From Bradyrhizobium mercantei (GTDB lineage Bacteria; Pseudomonadota; Alphaproteobacteria; Rhizobiales; Xanthobacteraceae), in assembly GCF_001982635.1 (NCBI RefSeq), contig NZ_MKFI01000005.1:819049-883048 (forward strand): DNA of 64,000 nt, in the 5' to 3' direction. Below, in pieces: positions 54,408 to 63,610 of the stretch (the first letter of the stretch is position 1; each line of letters begins with the position of its first letter). The translations under genes were made by a program, and so were the position numbers. The notes under the pieces were generated by a model. That model worked only from the letters and a program-made list of their open reading frames with translations. It had not been told where the DNA came from and searched no databases.

Positions 54408-56264
54408 TTAACTTCCTGTCATGGAGATTAACAACCGTTCAAGTGTCTCCAGCCGGTCGGCCTCGCGCGGCGGCTTGTCCCAGCGCAGCCGGCTGATCCG
54501 GGGAAAACGCATCGCGACGCCGGATTTGTGCCGCGGCGAGCGCTGCAAGCCCTCGAAGGCGACTTCCAGCACCAGCCCCTGATCCGGCTCATGCACGACA
54601 TGCCGGACGGGACCGAACTTCTCGGTGGTGTTGCGGCGGACGAAGCGATCGATCTGCAACAGCTCCTCGTCGGTGAAGCCGAAATAGGCCTTGCCGACCG
54701 GCACCAGCTCGTCGCCGGTCTCACCGCTTGTCCAGACCCCGAACGTATAGTCCGAGTAGTACGACGAGCGCTTGCCGTGGCCGCGCTGGGCATACATCAG
54801 CACCGCGTCGATGATGTGCGGATCGCGCTTCCATTTCCACCACGGGCCCTTCGGCCGCCCCGGCAGATAGGGCGCGTCGCGCCGTTTCAGCATCACGCCT
54901 TCGACCGCGTCGGCATCGTCGCCAGCGCCGGCGCTCTTCGGATCGGCGCGCGCCGCGGCCAGTTCTTCCCAGCTTGCGAACGGGACGGTCGGCGACAGGT
55001 CGATGCGCGGATCGCCGAGCTTGGCGACGAAAGCTTCGAGATGCGCGCGGCGTTCGGTGAAGGGCAGCTCGCGCAAATCATTCTCGTCGTCGCCGAGCAG
55101 ATCATAGGCGCGCAGATGGATCGGAAATTCCTTGATCAGCTTCGGCGAGACGACCTTGCGGTTCAGCCGCTGCTGCAAGACGTTGAAGGTCTGCACGCGG
55201 CCGTCGCGCAGCACCAGCAATTCGCCGTCGATCGCGCCGGGCAGATGCAGCGACGGCACGAGGTCGGGGAAGCTGCCGGTGATATCCTCGCCGGTGCGCG
55301 AATAGAGCCGCGCCTGGACGTGGCCACGCGCGTCGCGGCCGGAGACTGCCTGCACGCGGATGCCGTCCCATTTCCATTCCGCGCTGAAATCGGCAGCGTC
55401 GAGATTGGCGAAATCCGCATCCTCGATCGCATGCGCCAGCATCACCGGGCGGAACGGGGTCGGATCACGGTTGACCGGCTTGTCGCCGCAGCCCTCGAGC
55501 CACGCGAACAGGTCGAGATAGGGTGGCGACAGCCCCGGCCACATCAGCTCGATCTCGTGCGGGTCCTTGGTCCCGAGCGCCGCGGCCGCGGTCTTCGCCA
55601 GCCGCGCCGAGATCCCGATCCGCATCGCGCCGGTGACGAGTTTTAGCAGCGCCCAGCGCCCGGTCTCGTCGAGCTCGTCCAGCCAGCGCGCGAGCTGCGC
55701 CGGCAGCTCGGCCTTGCCGAGCGTGCGCAGCGTTGTGACGACCTCGGTGAGGGTCGGAGGAGGTGGGTTGTTGTGCGTGCGCGGAATCTCACTGCGATCC
55801 CGCCCGCGGTACCCCTCTCCCCAACCCTCCCCCGCAAGGGGGGAGGGAGCCTGCCCAGCGGTACGTCCCTCACTGACGTCAATTCCTTCAACATCGTTGT
55901 GAGGTGAGCACGATGGTTGGGCTCCCTCCCCCCTTGCGGGGGAGGGTTGGGGAGAGGGGTGGCCCAGCAAAGATCCGGCGTGATTTGCTCCAGCCTTCGG
56001 CCACATCAGCGCGACGGTCTCCGAGAGATCGCCGACGTAATCATAGGAGTAGCCGAACAGCACCGGATCGGTGCGTTCGGTGATCAGGTCGCGGATCAAG
56101 CCCGGCTTGGCGTGCTTGAAAGACAGCGCGCCGGTCAGCGCCGCCAGCGCGTAGCCGCGGTCGGGATCCTCGGTCTCGCGGAAATAGGCAACCAGCAGCT
56201 TGATCTTGTTGTTGCGGCCGGGCTCGTAGGCGAGCCGGTCGAGCAACTCGGCAAAGCGGTTCAT
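54408..56264 (-). CDS. ATP-dependent DNA ligase (ligase-associated repair cluster) with in-frame repeat insertion
   Basis: A 618-aa ligase. The adenylated lysine is K298 in EWKWDGIRVQA, with ARLYSRTGEDIT, then IDGELLVL and EGVMLKR as later nucleotidyltransferase motifs; an OB-fold with WWKWKRDPHIIDAVL follows. The family member associated with an exonuclease, helicase and PdeM is usually about 530-560 aa. The excess is explained by residues about 98-168, whose DNA is the CCCTCCCC palindromic repeat. The ATG at 56264 overlaps the TGA of the exonuclease gene (ATGA). A longer open frame to 57278 is only an accident of high GC. Confidence 0.88.
   Translation of the reverse strand: MNRFAELLDRLAYEPGRNNKIKLLVAYFRETEDPDRGYALAALTGALSFKHAKPGLIRDLITERTDPVLFGYSYDYVGDLSETVALMWPKAGANHAGSLLGHPSPQPSPARGEGAQPSCSPHNDVEGIDVSEGRTAGQAPSPLAGEGWGEGYRGRDRSEIPRTHNNPPPPTLTEVVTTLRTLGKAELPAQLARWLDELDETGRWALLKLVTGAMRIGISARLAKTAAAALGTKDPHEIELMWPGLSPPYLDLFAWLEGCGDKPVNRDPTPFRPVMLAHAIEDADFANLDAADFSAEWKWDGIRVQAVSGRDARGHVQARLYSRTGEDITGSFPDLVPSLHLPGAIDGELLVLRDGRVQTFNVLQQRLNRKVVSPKLIKEFPIHLRAYDLLGDDENDLRELPFTERRAHLEAFVAKLGDPRIDLSPTVPFASWEELAAARADPKSAGAGDDADAVEGVMLKRRDAPYLPGRPKGPWWKWKRDPHIIDAVLMYAQRGHGKRSSYYSDYTFGVWTSGETGDELVPVGKAYFGFTDEELLQIDRFVRRNTTEKFGPVRHVVHEPDQGLVLEVAFEGLQRSPRHKSGVAMRFPRISRLRWDKPPREADRLETLERLLISMTGS
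55809..55965. repeat. CCCTCCCC palindromic repeat inside the DNA ligase gene
   Basis: Two inverted arms of about 48 nt, 55809-55857 and 55918-55965. Each carries CCCTCTCCCCAACCCTCC and CCCGCAAGGGGGGAGGG or its complement. Same unit as 2305-2432. The inserted DNA is a multiple of three without stops in the ligase frame. Confidence 0.88.
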
Positions 56265-57319
56265 GAGGTCGCCTCGCCGCCAGCTGAGGTCTCGCTGGTC
56301 AGCGCCGCGGTCTCGCCCTCGTCCTCGTCGCCATAGCCGACCAGATCGAGCGGCCGTGCGGCGAGGCCCTTGCTCTTGCACCAATGCACCAGCGCGTCTT
56401 CCTGGCCGTGGGTGACCCAGATCTCGCCGGCACCGGTGGCGGCAATCGTCGCCGTCAGTCCGTTCCAATCGGCATGATCCGAGATCACCAGCGGCAGCTC
56501 GACGCCGCCCTGCCGGGCCCGGGCGCGCACCCGCATCCAGCCCGACGCGAAGGCGGTGACCGGATCGGGAAAGCGGCGCGTCCAGACATCGGATGTCGCG
56601 CTCGGCGGTGCCAGCGTGATGGTGCCGGCAAGCTCGGCCTTCTTCATGCCGCGCGCCGGCCTGAGCTCGCCGAGCGGAATGCCGCGCTCCTGATAGTAAT
56701 AGGTGATCTTCTCCATCGCGCCATGCAGATAGATCGGCGCGTCGTAGCCGGCCTCGCGCAGCAGCGCGATCACGCGCTGCGCCTTGCCGAGCGAATAGGC
56801 GCCGACCAGATGCGCGCGCTCCGGAAACAGTTTTGCGGAGGCCAGCAGCTTGTTTACCTCGGCGGCGGCGTCGCCATGGCGGAACACCGGCAGGCCAAAG
56901 GTCGCCTCGGATATGAAGACGTCGCAGGGCACCAGCTCGAACGGCGCGCAGGTCGGGTCGCGCGCGTCCTTGTAGTCGCCGGAGGCGACGATGCGCTTGT
57001 CCTTGCAGGTGACGGATATCTGGGCGGAGCCCAGCACATGACCGGCGGGATGAAAGGTGACGGTAACGTCGCCGAGCCTGATCTCCTCGCCATAGGCAAC
57101 CGCCTGCACGGAGCCGGCGAAATTCTCGCCGTAGCGCAGCCGCATCATGTCGAGCGTTTCCTGGGTCGCGAGCACGGCGCCATGGCCCGCCCGCGCATGG
57201 TCGGAATGGCCATGCGTGATCAGGGCCCGCTCGACCGGCCTGACAGGATCGATGTGGAAGCCGCCGGGCTTGCAGCAAAGCCCGGCCGGGACGGGCATCA
57301 GGATGTCTTGCGGGCGCAT
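56261..57319 (-). CDS. Ligase-associated DNA exonuclease (MBL fold)
   Basis: A 352-aa metallo-beta-lactamase/beta-CASP-like nuclease of the SNM1 type. ALITHGHSDHARAGHG near residues 33-48 has the zinc motif, HPAGHVLGSAQI near 92 and ASGDYKDARD near 113 are further ligands, and WVTHGQEDALVHW is near the end. ATG at 57319 has AGGGA upstream. Its stop overlaps the ligase start, so the two proteins are made together. Confidence 0.88.
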   Translation of the reverse strand: MRPQDILMPVPAGLCCKPGGFHIDPVRPVERALITHGHSDHARAGHGAVLATQETLDMMRLRYGENFAGSVQAVAYGEEIRLGDVTVTFHPAGHVLGSAQISVTCKDKRIVASGDYKDARDPTCAPFELVPCDVFISEATFGLPVFRHGDAAAEVNKLLASAKLFPERAHLVGAYSLGKAQRVIALLREAGYDAPIYLHGAMEKITYYYQERGIPLGELRPARGMKKAELAGTITLAPPSATSDVWTRRFPDPVTAFASGWMRVRARARQGGVELPLVISDHADWNGLTATIAATGAGEIWVTHGQEDALVHWCKSKGLAARPLDLVGYGDEDEGETAALTSETSAGGEATS

Positions 57320-57356
57320 CGTCCCTATATAGGCGCTCGATCCGCGATGTTTAGCC

Positions 57357-57390
57357 GTCATGCGCGGGCTTGACCCGCGCGTCCATCTCC
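57357..57390. repeat. Half copy of the GTCATGCCCGGGCTTG repeat
   Basis: GTCATGCGCGGGCTTGACCCGCGCGTCCATCTC is the left arm only, related to 7519-7607, in the divergent promoter region of the exonuclease and methyltransferase genes. Confidence 0.55.
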
Positions 57391-57464
57391 GGAAAAAGTC
57401 CGTCCTTTGATGGATGGCCTGATACGGCCAGGATCCTTAAGAGAAGATTGGTTCCTTAGAGAAA

Positions 57465-58391
57465 ATGGCTCCCCGCCTGTTTCTGTCCTCCGGTGACCTC
57501 GTTGCCGACCGCCGCTACGAGTTCGCGCGCGACCTGCAATTGAAGGGCGATCTGCCGGCCGCCGCCGAGCTGCTCGAACAGGCGATCGAGCTGGTGCCGA
57601 AATTCACCTCCGCCTGGTACACGCTGGGCAAGATCCGCCTCGAGCTCGGCCAGCGCGAGGCCGCGATCGCAGCCTTTCGTACCGCGCGCGACGCCGATCC
57701 CGAAGACCGCCATGGCGCCGGCCTGCATCTGATGCAGCTCGGCGTCGAGGCCGTCAGCGCGATGCCGCCAGGCTATGTGCAGACGTTGTTCGATCAATAT
57801 GCGCCGCGCTTCGAGGCCGCGTTGGTCGGTGATCTCGATTATCGCGGCCCAGCGCTGTTGTTCAAGGCCGTGCTGTCGGTGCGCGCTTCTGCGAAGAAGC
57901 CGGCCTTCTTCAAGCGTGCGATCGATCTCGGTTGCGGCACGGGGCTCGCGGCCGGCGCGTTCGCAGGGCATGTCGATCGCTTCATCGGCATCGACCTGTC
58001 GCCGCGCATGATCGACAAGGCCCGCGCCACCGCCCTCTATGCCGAGCTCGAGACTGGCGACATGGTGCAGGGCATTGCGAGCAAGCCGGACGCCAGCGCC
58101 GAATTGATCCTGGCCGCGGATGCAATGGTCTACGTCGCCGATCTCGCGCCGGTTCTCGCCGAGTCCGCGCGCGTGCTGGTCGCCGGCGGCGTGCTCGCCT
58201 TCACGGCGGAGACCCACGACGGCGAGGGCGTCATCCTCGGCGAAGGGCTGCGCTACGCGCACAGCGCGGCCTATGTGCGTGCGTCGGTGGCCGACGCGGG
58301 GCTGACGCTGGCGCTGCTCGACGATCTCTCGGCGCGCAATGAAGACAATATCCCGGCGCCGGGGCTTGTCGCCGTCGCAGTGAAGCCGTGA
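57465..58391 (+). CDS. TPR-containing class I SAM-dependent methyltransferase
   Basis: A 308-aa protein. Residues about 15-80 form two TPR-like repeats (LPAAAELLEQAIELVPKFTSAW). The methyltransferase fold follows, with AIDLGCGTGLAAGAF near 148-162 as SAM motif I and FIGIDLSPRMIDKAR as motif II. It lies between the ligase and helicase genes of the repair cluster but on the other strand from the ligase. Substrate unknown. Confidence 0.85.
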   Translation: MAPRLFLSSGDLVADRRYEFARDLQLKGDLPAAAELLEQAIELVPKFTSAWYTLGKIRLELGQREAAIAAFRTARDADPEDRHGAGLHLMQLGVEAVSAMPPGYVQTLFDQYAPRFEAALVGDLDYRGPALLFKAVLSVRASAKKPAFFKRAIDLGCGTGLAAGAFAGHVDRFIGIDLSPRMIDKARATALYAELETGDMVQGIASKPDASAELILAADAMVYVADLAPVLAESARVLVAGGVLAFTAETHDGEGVILGEGLRYAHSAAYVRASVADAGLTLALLDDLSARNEDNIPAPGLVAVAVKP

Positions 58392-58531
58392 CGCACCCTC
58401 TCCCCTTGTGGGAGAGGGTCGCTTCGCGCAGCGAAGCGGGGTGAGGGGTCTGTCTCCGCGGATAGAGACCCCTCATCCGTCGCGGACTGCGTCCGCGCGA
58501 CCTTCTCCCAAAAGGGGAGAAGGGAAGCGCC
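58388..58531. repeat. Palindromic repeat, CTCTCCCC family with GACCCCTCA arms
   Basis: CACCCTCTCCCCTTGTGGGAGAGGGTCG and CGACCTTCTCCCAAAAGGGGAGAAGGG are the outer hairpins; inner GCTTCGC-GCA-GCGAAGC and GACTGC-GTC-like arms. Related in layout to 23405 and 35605. Confidence 0.75.
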
Positions 58532-58659
58532 TCACTCCCCAACTTGAGTCTACACGCTACGCATTTGCCGTGACGCGGCATTGCGCCACACAGCCGTGAC
58601 TTCGCGCTTGCCCGGTGCAAGGCGGAATGCGAGAGCTTTGCGCCTCAGGGAGAGACACA

Positions 58660-59886
58660 ATGAAAAAACATACGCGGCGCGAATTCGGCGCCACCGCATT
58701 GTCCGTCATCGCAGCGTCCGTGCTGCCTGCGCCGTTCGTCCGGGCCGCCGACAAGAAGTATGATCCGGGTGCGAGCGACACCGAGATCAAGCTCGGCCAG
58801 ACCGTGCCGCATTCCGGCCCCGGCTCGCTCTATGGCGTGCTCGGCCGCGTCGGCGAAGCCTATTTCCAGATGCTGAACGACAAGGGCGGCATCAACGGCC
58901 GCAAGGTGAAATTCCTCACCATGGACGACGCCTACAGCGCGCCGAAATGCGTCGAGGCGACGCGCCGCCTGGTCGAGCAGGAGGAGGTGCTGGCGCTCTA
59001 TGGCTCGCTCGGCACCGCGCCGCAGACCGCCGTGCACAAATATCTCAATTCCAAGGGCGTGCCGCAGTTGTTGCTCAACACCGGCGCTTCGAAGTGGAAC
59101 GACCCGAAGACCTACAAATGGACCATGGCGGGCCTGCCGCTCTATCCGACCGAGGCGCGCATCCTCGCCAAGCACGTCGTCAGCGTGAAGCCGAACGCCA
59201 AGATCGGCATCCTCTATCAGAACGACGATTTCGGCCGCGACTTCCTCGGGCCGTTCAAGAAGGTGCTGACTGACGCCGGCGGCAAGGCGCAGGTGATCAT
59301 GGAGCAGACCTACGATCTCACCGATCCGACGGTCGATTCCCAGCTCATCAATCTGTCGAAGTCGGGCGCCGACGTGTTCTACAACATCACCACGGGCAAG
59401 GCGACGTCGCAGTCGATCCGCAAGGTCGCCGAGCTCGGCTGGAAGCCGTTGCAGCTGTTGTCGGCGGGCTCGACCGGCCGCTCGATCCTGAGCGCCGCGG
59501 GCCTCGAGAACGCCAAGGACATCGTCGCGATCCGCTACAACAAGGAAGTCGGCGTACCGCGCTACGAGAAGGATCCGGACGTGGTTGCGTTCGAGGAGCT
59601 GCGCAAGAAGTACCTGCCGAACATCGATCCTGACAACACCATCGCGTTTGCCGGCTACGGCCAGGCCGCGACGATGGGCGAAATCCTGCGCCGCTGCGGC
59701 GACGACCTGACCCGCGCCAACGTGCTCAAGCACGCCACCACACTGGCCGGTTTCCACTCGCCCTATTTCCTCGACGGCATCAATTACAGCTATACGCCGG
59801 ACGACTACACGCCGATGAAGACGCTCTATGTCTCGATCTTCAACGGCAAGGATTGGGATCTTTCGGGCGAGCCGATGACGGAGTAG
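58660..59886 (+). CDS. Branched-chain-amino-acid-type ABC substrate-binding protein
   Basis: A 408-aa periplasmic binding protein of the LivK/Leu-Ile-Val fold. The leader has TRREFGATALSVIAAS, a Tat-like twin-arginine signal. SDTEIKLGQTVPHSGPGS starts the first lobe, and IGILYQNDDFGRDFLGPFKKVL is the hinge region. AGGGAGAGA precedes the ATG. No permease or ATPase genes are next to it. Ligand unknown; in rhizobia such proteins often bind aromatic acids or amides. Confidence 0.87.
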   Translation: MKKHTRREFGATALSVIAASVLPAPFVRAADKKYDPGASDTEIKLGQTVPHSGPGSLYGVLGRVGEAYFQMLNDKGGINGRKVKFLTMDDAYSAPKCVEATRRLVEQEEVLALYGSLGTAPQTAVHKYLNSKGVPQLLLNTGASKWNDPKTYKWTMAGLPLYPTEARILAKHVVSVKPNAKIGILYQNDDFGRDFLGPFKKVLTDAGGKAQVIMEQTYDLTDPTVDSQLINLSKSGADVFYNITTGKATSQSIRKVAELGWKPLQLLSAGSTGRSILSAAGLENAKDIVAIRYNKEVGVPRYEKDPDVVAFEELRKKYLPNIDPDNTIAFAGYGQAATMGEILRRCGDDLTRANVLKHATTLAGFHSPYFLDGINYSYTPDDYTPMKTLYVSIFNGKDWDLSGEPMTE

Positions 59887-59909
59887 GGGGCCTGGCGCGC
59901 TCCGTCCCC

Positions 59910-59991
59910 GTCATTGCGAGCGAAGCGAAGCAATCCATCGATCCCCTCGGGGAGAGATGGATTGCTTCGTCGCGTCGCTCCTCGCAATGAC
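59910..59991. repeat. Palindromic repeat, GTCATTGCGAGCG family (copy 4)
   Basis: Arms GTCATTGCGAGCGAAGCGA and TCGCGTCGCTCCTCGCAATGAC, inner arms AAGCAATCCATC and GATGGATTGCTT. Upstream of the helicase gene. Confidence 0.87.
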
Positions 59992-60087
59992 AGCGTCGTG
60001 GGACACCGGCAGAGGGTTCCTCTTGCCACCTGCCGCCATTTCCGTCCCGCCCTCGACGAAACCGCCTGAACCGCCTACCTCTTGGGC

Positions 60088-62703
60088 GTGTCGACGCTCG
60101 ATCTCTTTTCCGTACCGCCGTCGGAAACGGCCGACCTGCTGCCGCGCCGGTTTCGCGACTGGTTCGCCTCACGCGGCTGGTCGCCGCGCGAGCATCAGCT
60201 CGCGCTGCTGGCGAAGGCGCGCGAGGAGCGCTCGGCGCTCCTGATTGCACCCACGGGCGCGGGCAAGACGCTGGCGGGTTTCCTGCCGACGCTGGTCGAA
60301 TTGGCGGGCGAGCCGGGTGGCACCAAACCGCTGCGGCAAGCCAACGAGGCAACTGTCGCAGCCGATCCAAGGCCAAAAGTCGTCTCCACCGGCCGCTCGG
60401 TTCGCCGCAGCGGCGGGCTGCACACACTCTACATCTCGCCGCTGAAGGCGCTTGCGGTCGACATCGCGCGGAACCTTGAGACGCCGGTTGCGGAGATGGG
60501 CTTGCCGATCAAAATCGAGACCCGCACCGGCGACACGCCGGTGTCGCGGCGGCAGCGGCAGCGGCGCTATCCGCCGGACATTCTGCTCACGACGCCGGAG
60601 CAGCTCGCGCTGTTGCTGGCCTCCGACGACGCGCCTTTTCTATTTTCCTCGCTGAAGCGCATCGTGCTCGACGAGTTGCATGCGCTGGTCACCTCCAAGC
60701 GCGGCGATCTGCTGTCGCTCGGTCTGGCGCGGCTCTGGACCATCGCGCCGCAGACCCGCGCCATCGGCCTCTCGGCGACGGTGGCCGAGCCCGAGCAGCT
60801 CGCGCGTTTCCTTGTGCCGCAGCCGGGCGGCGCAAGCGCATCCGCCGACGTCGTCACGGCCGGAGGCGCGGCGCCGCCGGTGGTCGAGATGCTCGACACG
60901 CGGGAGCGGCTGCCGTGGTCCGGCCACAGCGCGCGCCATGCGCTGCCCGAGGTCTACGAGCTGATCAAGCGCAACAAGACCACGCTGGTGTTCGTCAACA
61001 CCCGCAGCCAGGCCGAGATGCTGTTCCAGGATCTCTGGCGCATGAACGACGACGGGCTCGCGATCGCGCTGCATCACGGCTCGCTCGACGTCGCGCAGCG
61101 CCGCAAGGTCGAGGACGCGATGGCCGCCGGCCGCCTGCGCGGCGTGGTCTGCACCTCCTCGCTCGATCTCGGCGTCGACTGGGGCGATGTCGACCTCGTC
61201 ATCAATATCGGCGCGCCCAAGGGATCGTCGCGTCTGATGCAGCGGATCGGCCGCGCCAACCACCGTTTCGACGAGGCCTCGCGCGCCGTGCTGGTGCCGG
61301 CCAACCGTTTCGAGGTGCTGGAATGCGCCGTCGCGATCGATGCGATCGCGGAGAATGCGCAGGACACGCCGCCGCTGCGCCTAGGTGCGCTCGACGTGCT
61401 GGCCCAGCACGTGCTCGGCTGTGCCTGCGGCAAGCCGTTCCTGTCCGACGAGCTCTACGATGAAGTCAGGACCGCGGCGCCCTATGCCGCGCTGGCGCGG
61501 ACCGATTTCGACGATGTCGTCGACTTCGTCGCCACCGGCGGCTACGCGTTGAAGACCTACGAGCGTTTCGCGCGCATCAAGCAGGACAAGCAGGGCCGCT
61601 GGCGCGTCACCAATCCCAAGGTGCGGCAGAGCTACCGCCTCAACGTCGGCACCATCGTCGAGGAGACCATGCTGAAGGTGCGGCTGGTGCGCTCGCGCGC
61701 CGGCGGTCACGGATCGACCGGCGCGATCGCCCGCGGCGGACGGATGCTGGGCGAGATCGAGGAGGTCTTCATCGAGGGCCTCGTGCCCGGCGACACTTTT
61801 GTCTTTGGCGGCGAGGTGGTGCGCTACGAGGCCTTGGTTGAAGATCAGGTCTACGTCTCTCGCGCCAATGACAAAGACGCAAAAGTGCCGTCCTACATGG
61901 GCGGCAAGTTTCCGCTGTCGACCTATCTCGCCGAGCGCGTGCGCAAGCTGCTCGACAACAGCCGGGCCTGGAAGGCGTTGCCCGACCAGGTGCACGATTG
62001 GCTGTCGTTGCAGCGGAAATTCTCGCGGGTGCCGGCGGTGCGTGAGCTGCTGGTCGAAACCTTTCCGCGCGGCGGCAGCCATTATCTGGTCTGCTATCCC
62101 TTCGAGGGCCGGCTCGCACACCAGACGCTCGGCATGCTGCTGACGCGCCGGCTGGAGCGGGCGCGCGCCCGTCCGCTCGGCTTCGTCGCCAACGAATATG
62201 CGCTCGCGGTCTGGGGCGTCGGCGATCTCTCTTTCATGATCCGGCACGGCAAGCTCGATCTCAACGCGCTGTTCGATCCCGACATGCTCGGCGACGACCT
62301 CGAGGCGTGGCTTGCCGAATCCGCGCTGATGAAGCGCACCTTCCGCAACTGCGCCATCATCTCCGGCCTGATCGCGCGCCGCTTCACCGACGAGGAGAAG
62401 TCGCGCCGTCAGGTGCTGTTCTCGACCGATCTGATCTATGACGTGCTGCGCAAGCACCAGGCCGATCACGTGCTGCTGCGCGCCGCGCGCGGCGATGCCG
62501 CCACCGGGCTGCTCGATCTCCGTCGCCTCAGCGACATGCTTTCGCGCATCCACGGCCGAATCACCCACAAGGATCTCGACCACGTTTCTCCGCTTGCCGT
62601 CCCCGCGCTGCTGGAAATCGGCCGCGAGTCAGTTTATGGCGAAGCATCCGACGAGCTTCTGGCCGAGGCGGCCGAGGAACTCGTGCGGGAGGCGACATCC
62701 TAA
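60088..62703 (+). CDS. Ligase-associated DNA damage response DEXH-box helicase (Lhr-like)
   Basis: An 871-aa superfamily 2 helicase. The Walker A is APTGAGKTLAGFLP near residue 54 and the DEXH motif is LDELHALVTSKRGD near residue 195. ATVAEP (motif III), DLGVDWGDVDLVI and QRIGRANHRFDE (motifs V and VI) follow. The rest is the Lhr-core C-terminal region with a winged-helix-like domain. A GTG at 60088 is taken as start; the frame opens with TTG at 60082. PdeM follows 24 nt after the stop. Confidence 0.9.
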   Translation: MSTLDLFSVPPSETADLLPRRFRDWFASRGWSPREHQLALLAKAREERSALLIAPTGAGKTLAGFLPTLVELAGEPGGTKPLRQANEATVAADPRPKVVSTGRSVRRSGGLHTLYISPLKALAVDIARNLETPVAEMGLPIKIETRTGDTPVSRRQRQRRYPPDILLTTPEQLALLLASDDAPFLFSSLKRIVLDELHALVTSKRGDLLSLGLARLWTIAPQTRAIGLSATVAEPEQLARFLVPQPGGASASADVVTAGGAAPPVVEMLDTRERLPWSGHSARHALPEVYELIKRNKTTLVFVNTRSQAEMLFQDLWRMNDDGLAIALHHGSLDVAQRRKVEDAMAAGRLRGVVCTSSLDLGVDWGDVDLVINIGAPKGSSRLMQRIGRANHRFDEASRAVLVPANRFEVLECAVAIDAIAENAQDTPPLRLGALDVLAQHVLGCACGKPFLSDELYDEVRTAAPYAALARTDFDDVVDFVATGGYALKTYERFARIKQDKQGRWRVTNPKVRQSYRLNVGTIVEETMLKVRLVRSRAGGHGSTGAIARGGRMLGEIEEVFIEGLVPGDTFVFGGEVVRYEALVEDQVYVSRANDKDAKVPSYMGGKFPLSTYLAERVRKLLDNSRAWKALPDQVHDWLSLQRKFSRVPAVRELLVETFPRGGSHYLVCYPFEGRLAHQTLGMLLTRRLERARARPLGFVANEYALAVWGVGDLSFMIRHGKLDLNALFDPDMLGDDLEAWLAESALMKRTFRNCAIISGLIARRFTDEEKSRRQVLFSTDLIYDVLRKHQADHVLLRAARGDAATGLLDLRRLSDMLSRIHGRITHKDLDHVSPLAVPALLEIGRESVYGEASDELLAEAAEELVREATS

Positions 62704-62727
62704 CGCTGGCATTCTGGGGAACAGGAC

Positions 62728-63438
62728 GTGACGGCAAGCGCGCTAGCTTTGCGAGACGGTGACGACATGCGCGTTGCGAGGGTCACGGTGGCGGATGTCG
62801 GCTTCGTGGCGGATTGCTCCGGCGCGCTGTTCTGGGAAGAGCAGAGCCTGCTCGTGGTGTCCGACCTGCATCTGGAAAAAGGCTCGAGCTTTGCTTCTCG
62901 CGGCGTGCTGCTGCCGCCCTACGACACGGTGGCGACGTTGAGCCGGCTTGCCGCCGTGATCGCGCGCCATGATCCGCGGCAAGTGATCGCGCTCGGCGAC
63001 AGCTTTCACGATCGCGATGCCCATGCGCGGCTGTCGGATGGGGATCGCGAAGCGCTCGCGGCGCTGCAAATGCGGCGCAACTGGATCTGGATTGCCGGCA
63101 ACCACGATCCGGCGCTGCCGTCCAGTCTCGGCGGCGTGGTCGCCACGGAAGTTGCGATCGGCCCGATCGTGTTCCGCCATGAGCCGACCGGTGCGAGCGG
63201 CGAGATCGCCGGGCATCTGCATCCCAAGGCGCGGGTGCCGACCCGCGGCCGTTCGATCGAGCGGCGTTGCTTTGCCTGCGACGGCGAGCGCGCGGTGATG
63301 CCGGCGTTCGGCGCCTACACCGGCGGCCTGAGCATCCGCGACGCCGCCTTCGCGCGGATTTTTGGATCGCCCGGCTTCATGGCCCATGTGCTCGGCGACA
63401 ACCGTGTCCACGCGTTCGTGGCGTCGCGGTGTTATTGA
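62728..63438 (+). CDS. pdeM: Ligase-associated DNA damage response endonuclease PdeM
   Basis: A 236-aa calcineurin-like metallophosphoesterase. VVSDLHLEKGSSFASRG near residues 46-62, ALGDSFHDR near 90 and WIAGNHDP near 122 are the metal-binding motifs, and GHLHPKARV near 163 is the last one. GTG at 62728 is the likely start. Family members act with the ligase, exonuclease and Lhr helicase in DNA repair. Confidence 0.88.
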   Translation: MTASALALRDGDDMRVARVTVADVGFVADCSGALFWEEQSLLVVSDLHLEKGSSFASRGVLLPPYDTVATLSRLAAVIARHDPRQVIALGDSFHDRDAHARLSDGDREALAALQMRRNWIWIAGNHDPALPSSLGGVVATEVAIGPIVFRHEPTGASGEIAGHLHPKARVPTRGRSIERRCFACDGERAVMPAFGAYTGGLSIRDAAFARIFGSPGFMAHVLGDNRVHAFVASRCY

Positions 63439-63497
63439 CGGTCGCGATCGGCGCACTCGAGCCTGCCATCATTCGTAGGTCGCGCCACACACTCAGT

Positions 63498-63610
63498 GTC
63501 GTCCCGGGCAAGCGAAGCGCGACCCGGGATCCATAACCACAGGGCTTTGTTGTTGGACAAGGCTGTGGCTCCGGCCTGCCCTCTCACCACGCCCTGTGGT
63601 TATGGGTCCC
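63498..63610. repeat. GTCGTCCCGG repeat, truncated by the IS30 element
   Basis: Starts GTCGTCCCGGG, has GGGATCCATAACCACAGGG and the partner CCCTGTGGTTATGGGTCCC, where the match to 49281-49404 stops. The expected closing GGCCTACGCCGGGACGAC is replaced by CTGAGTTCACAAACG, the end of the IS. Confidence 0.8.

Noticed and set aside
56265..57278. Extension of the DNA ligase frame to 956 aa
   Set aside because: The region is the exonuclease gene in another frame; the ligase has an ATGA-coupled start at 56264 and the extension has no recognisable domain.
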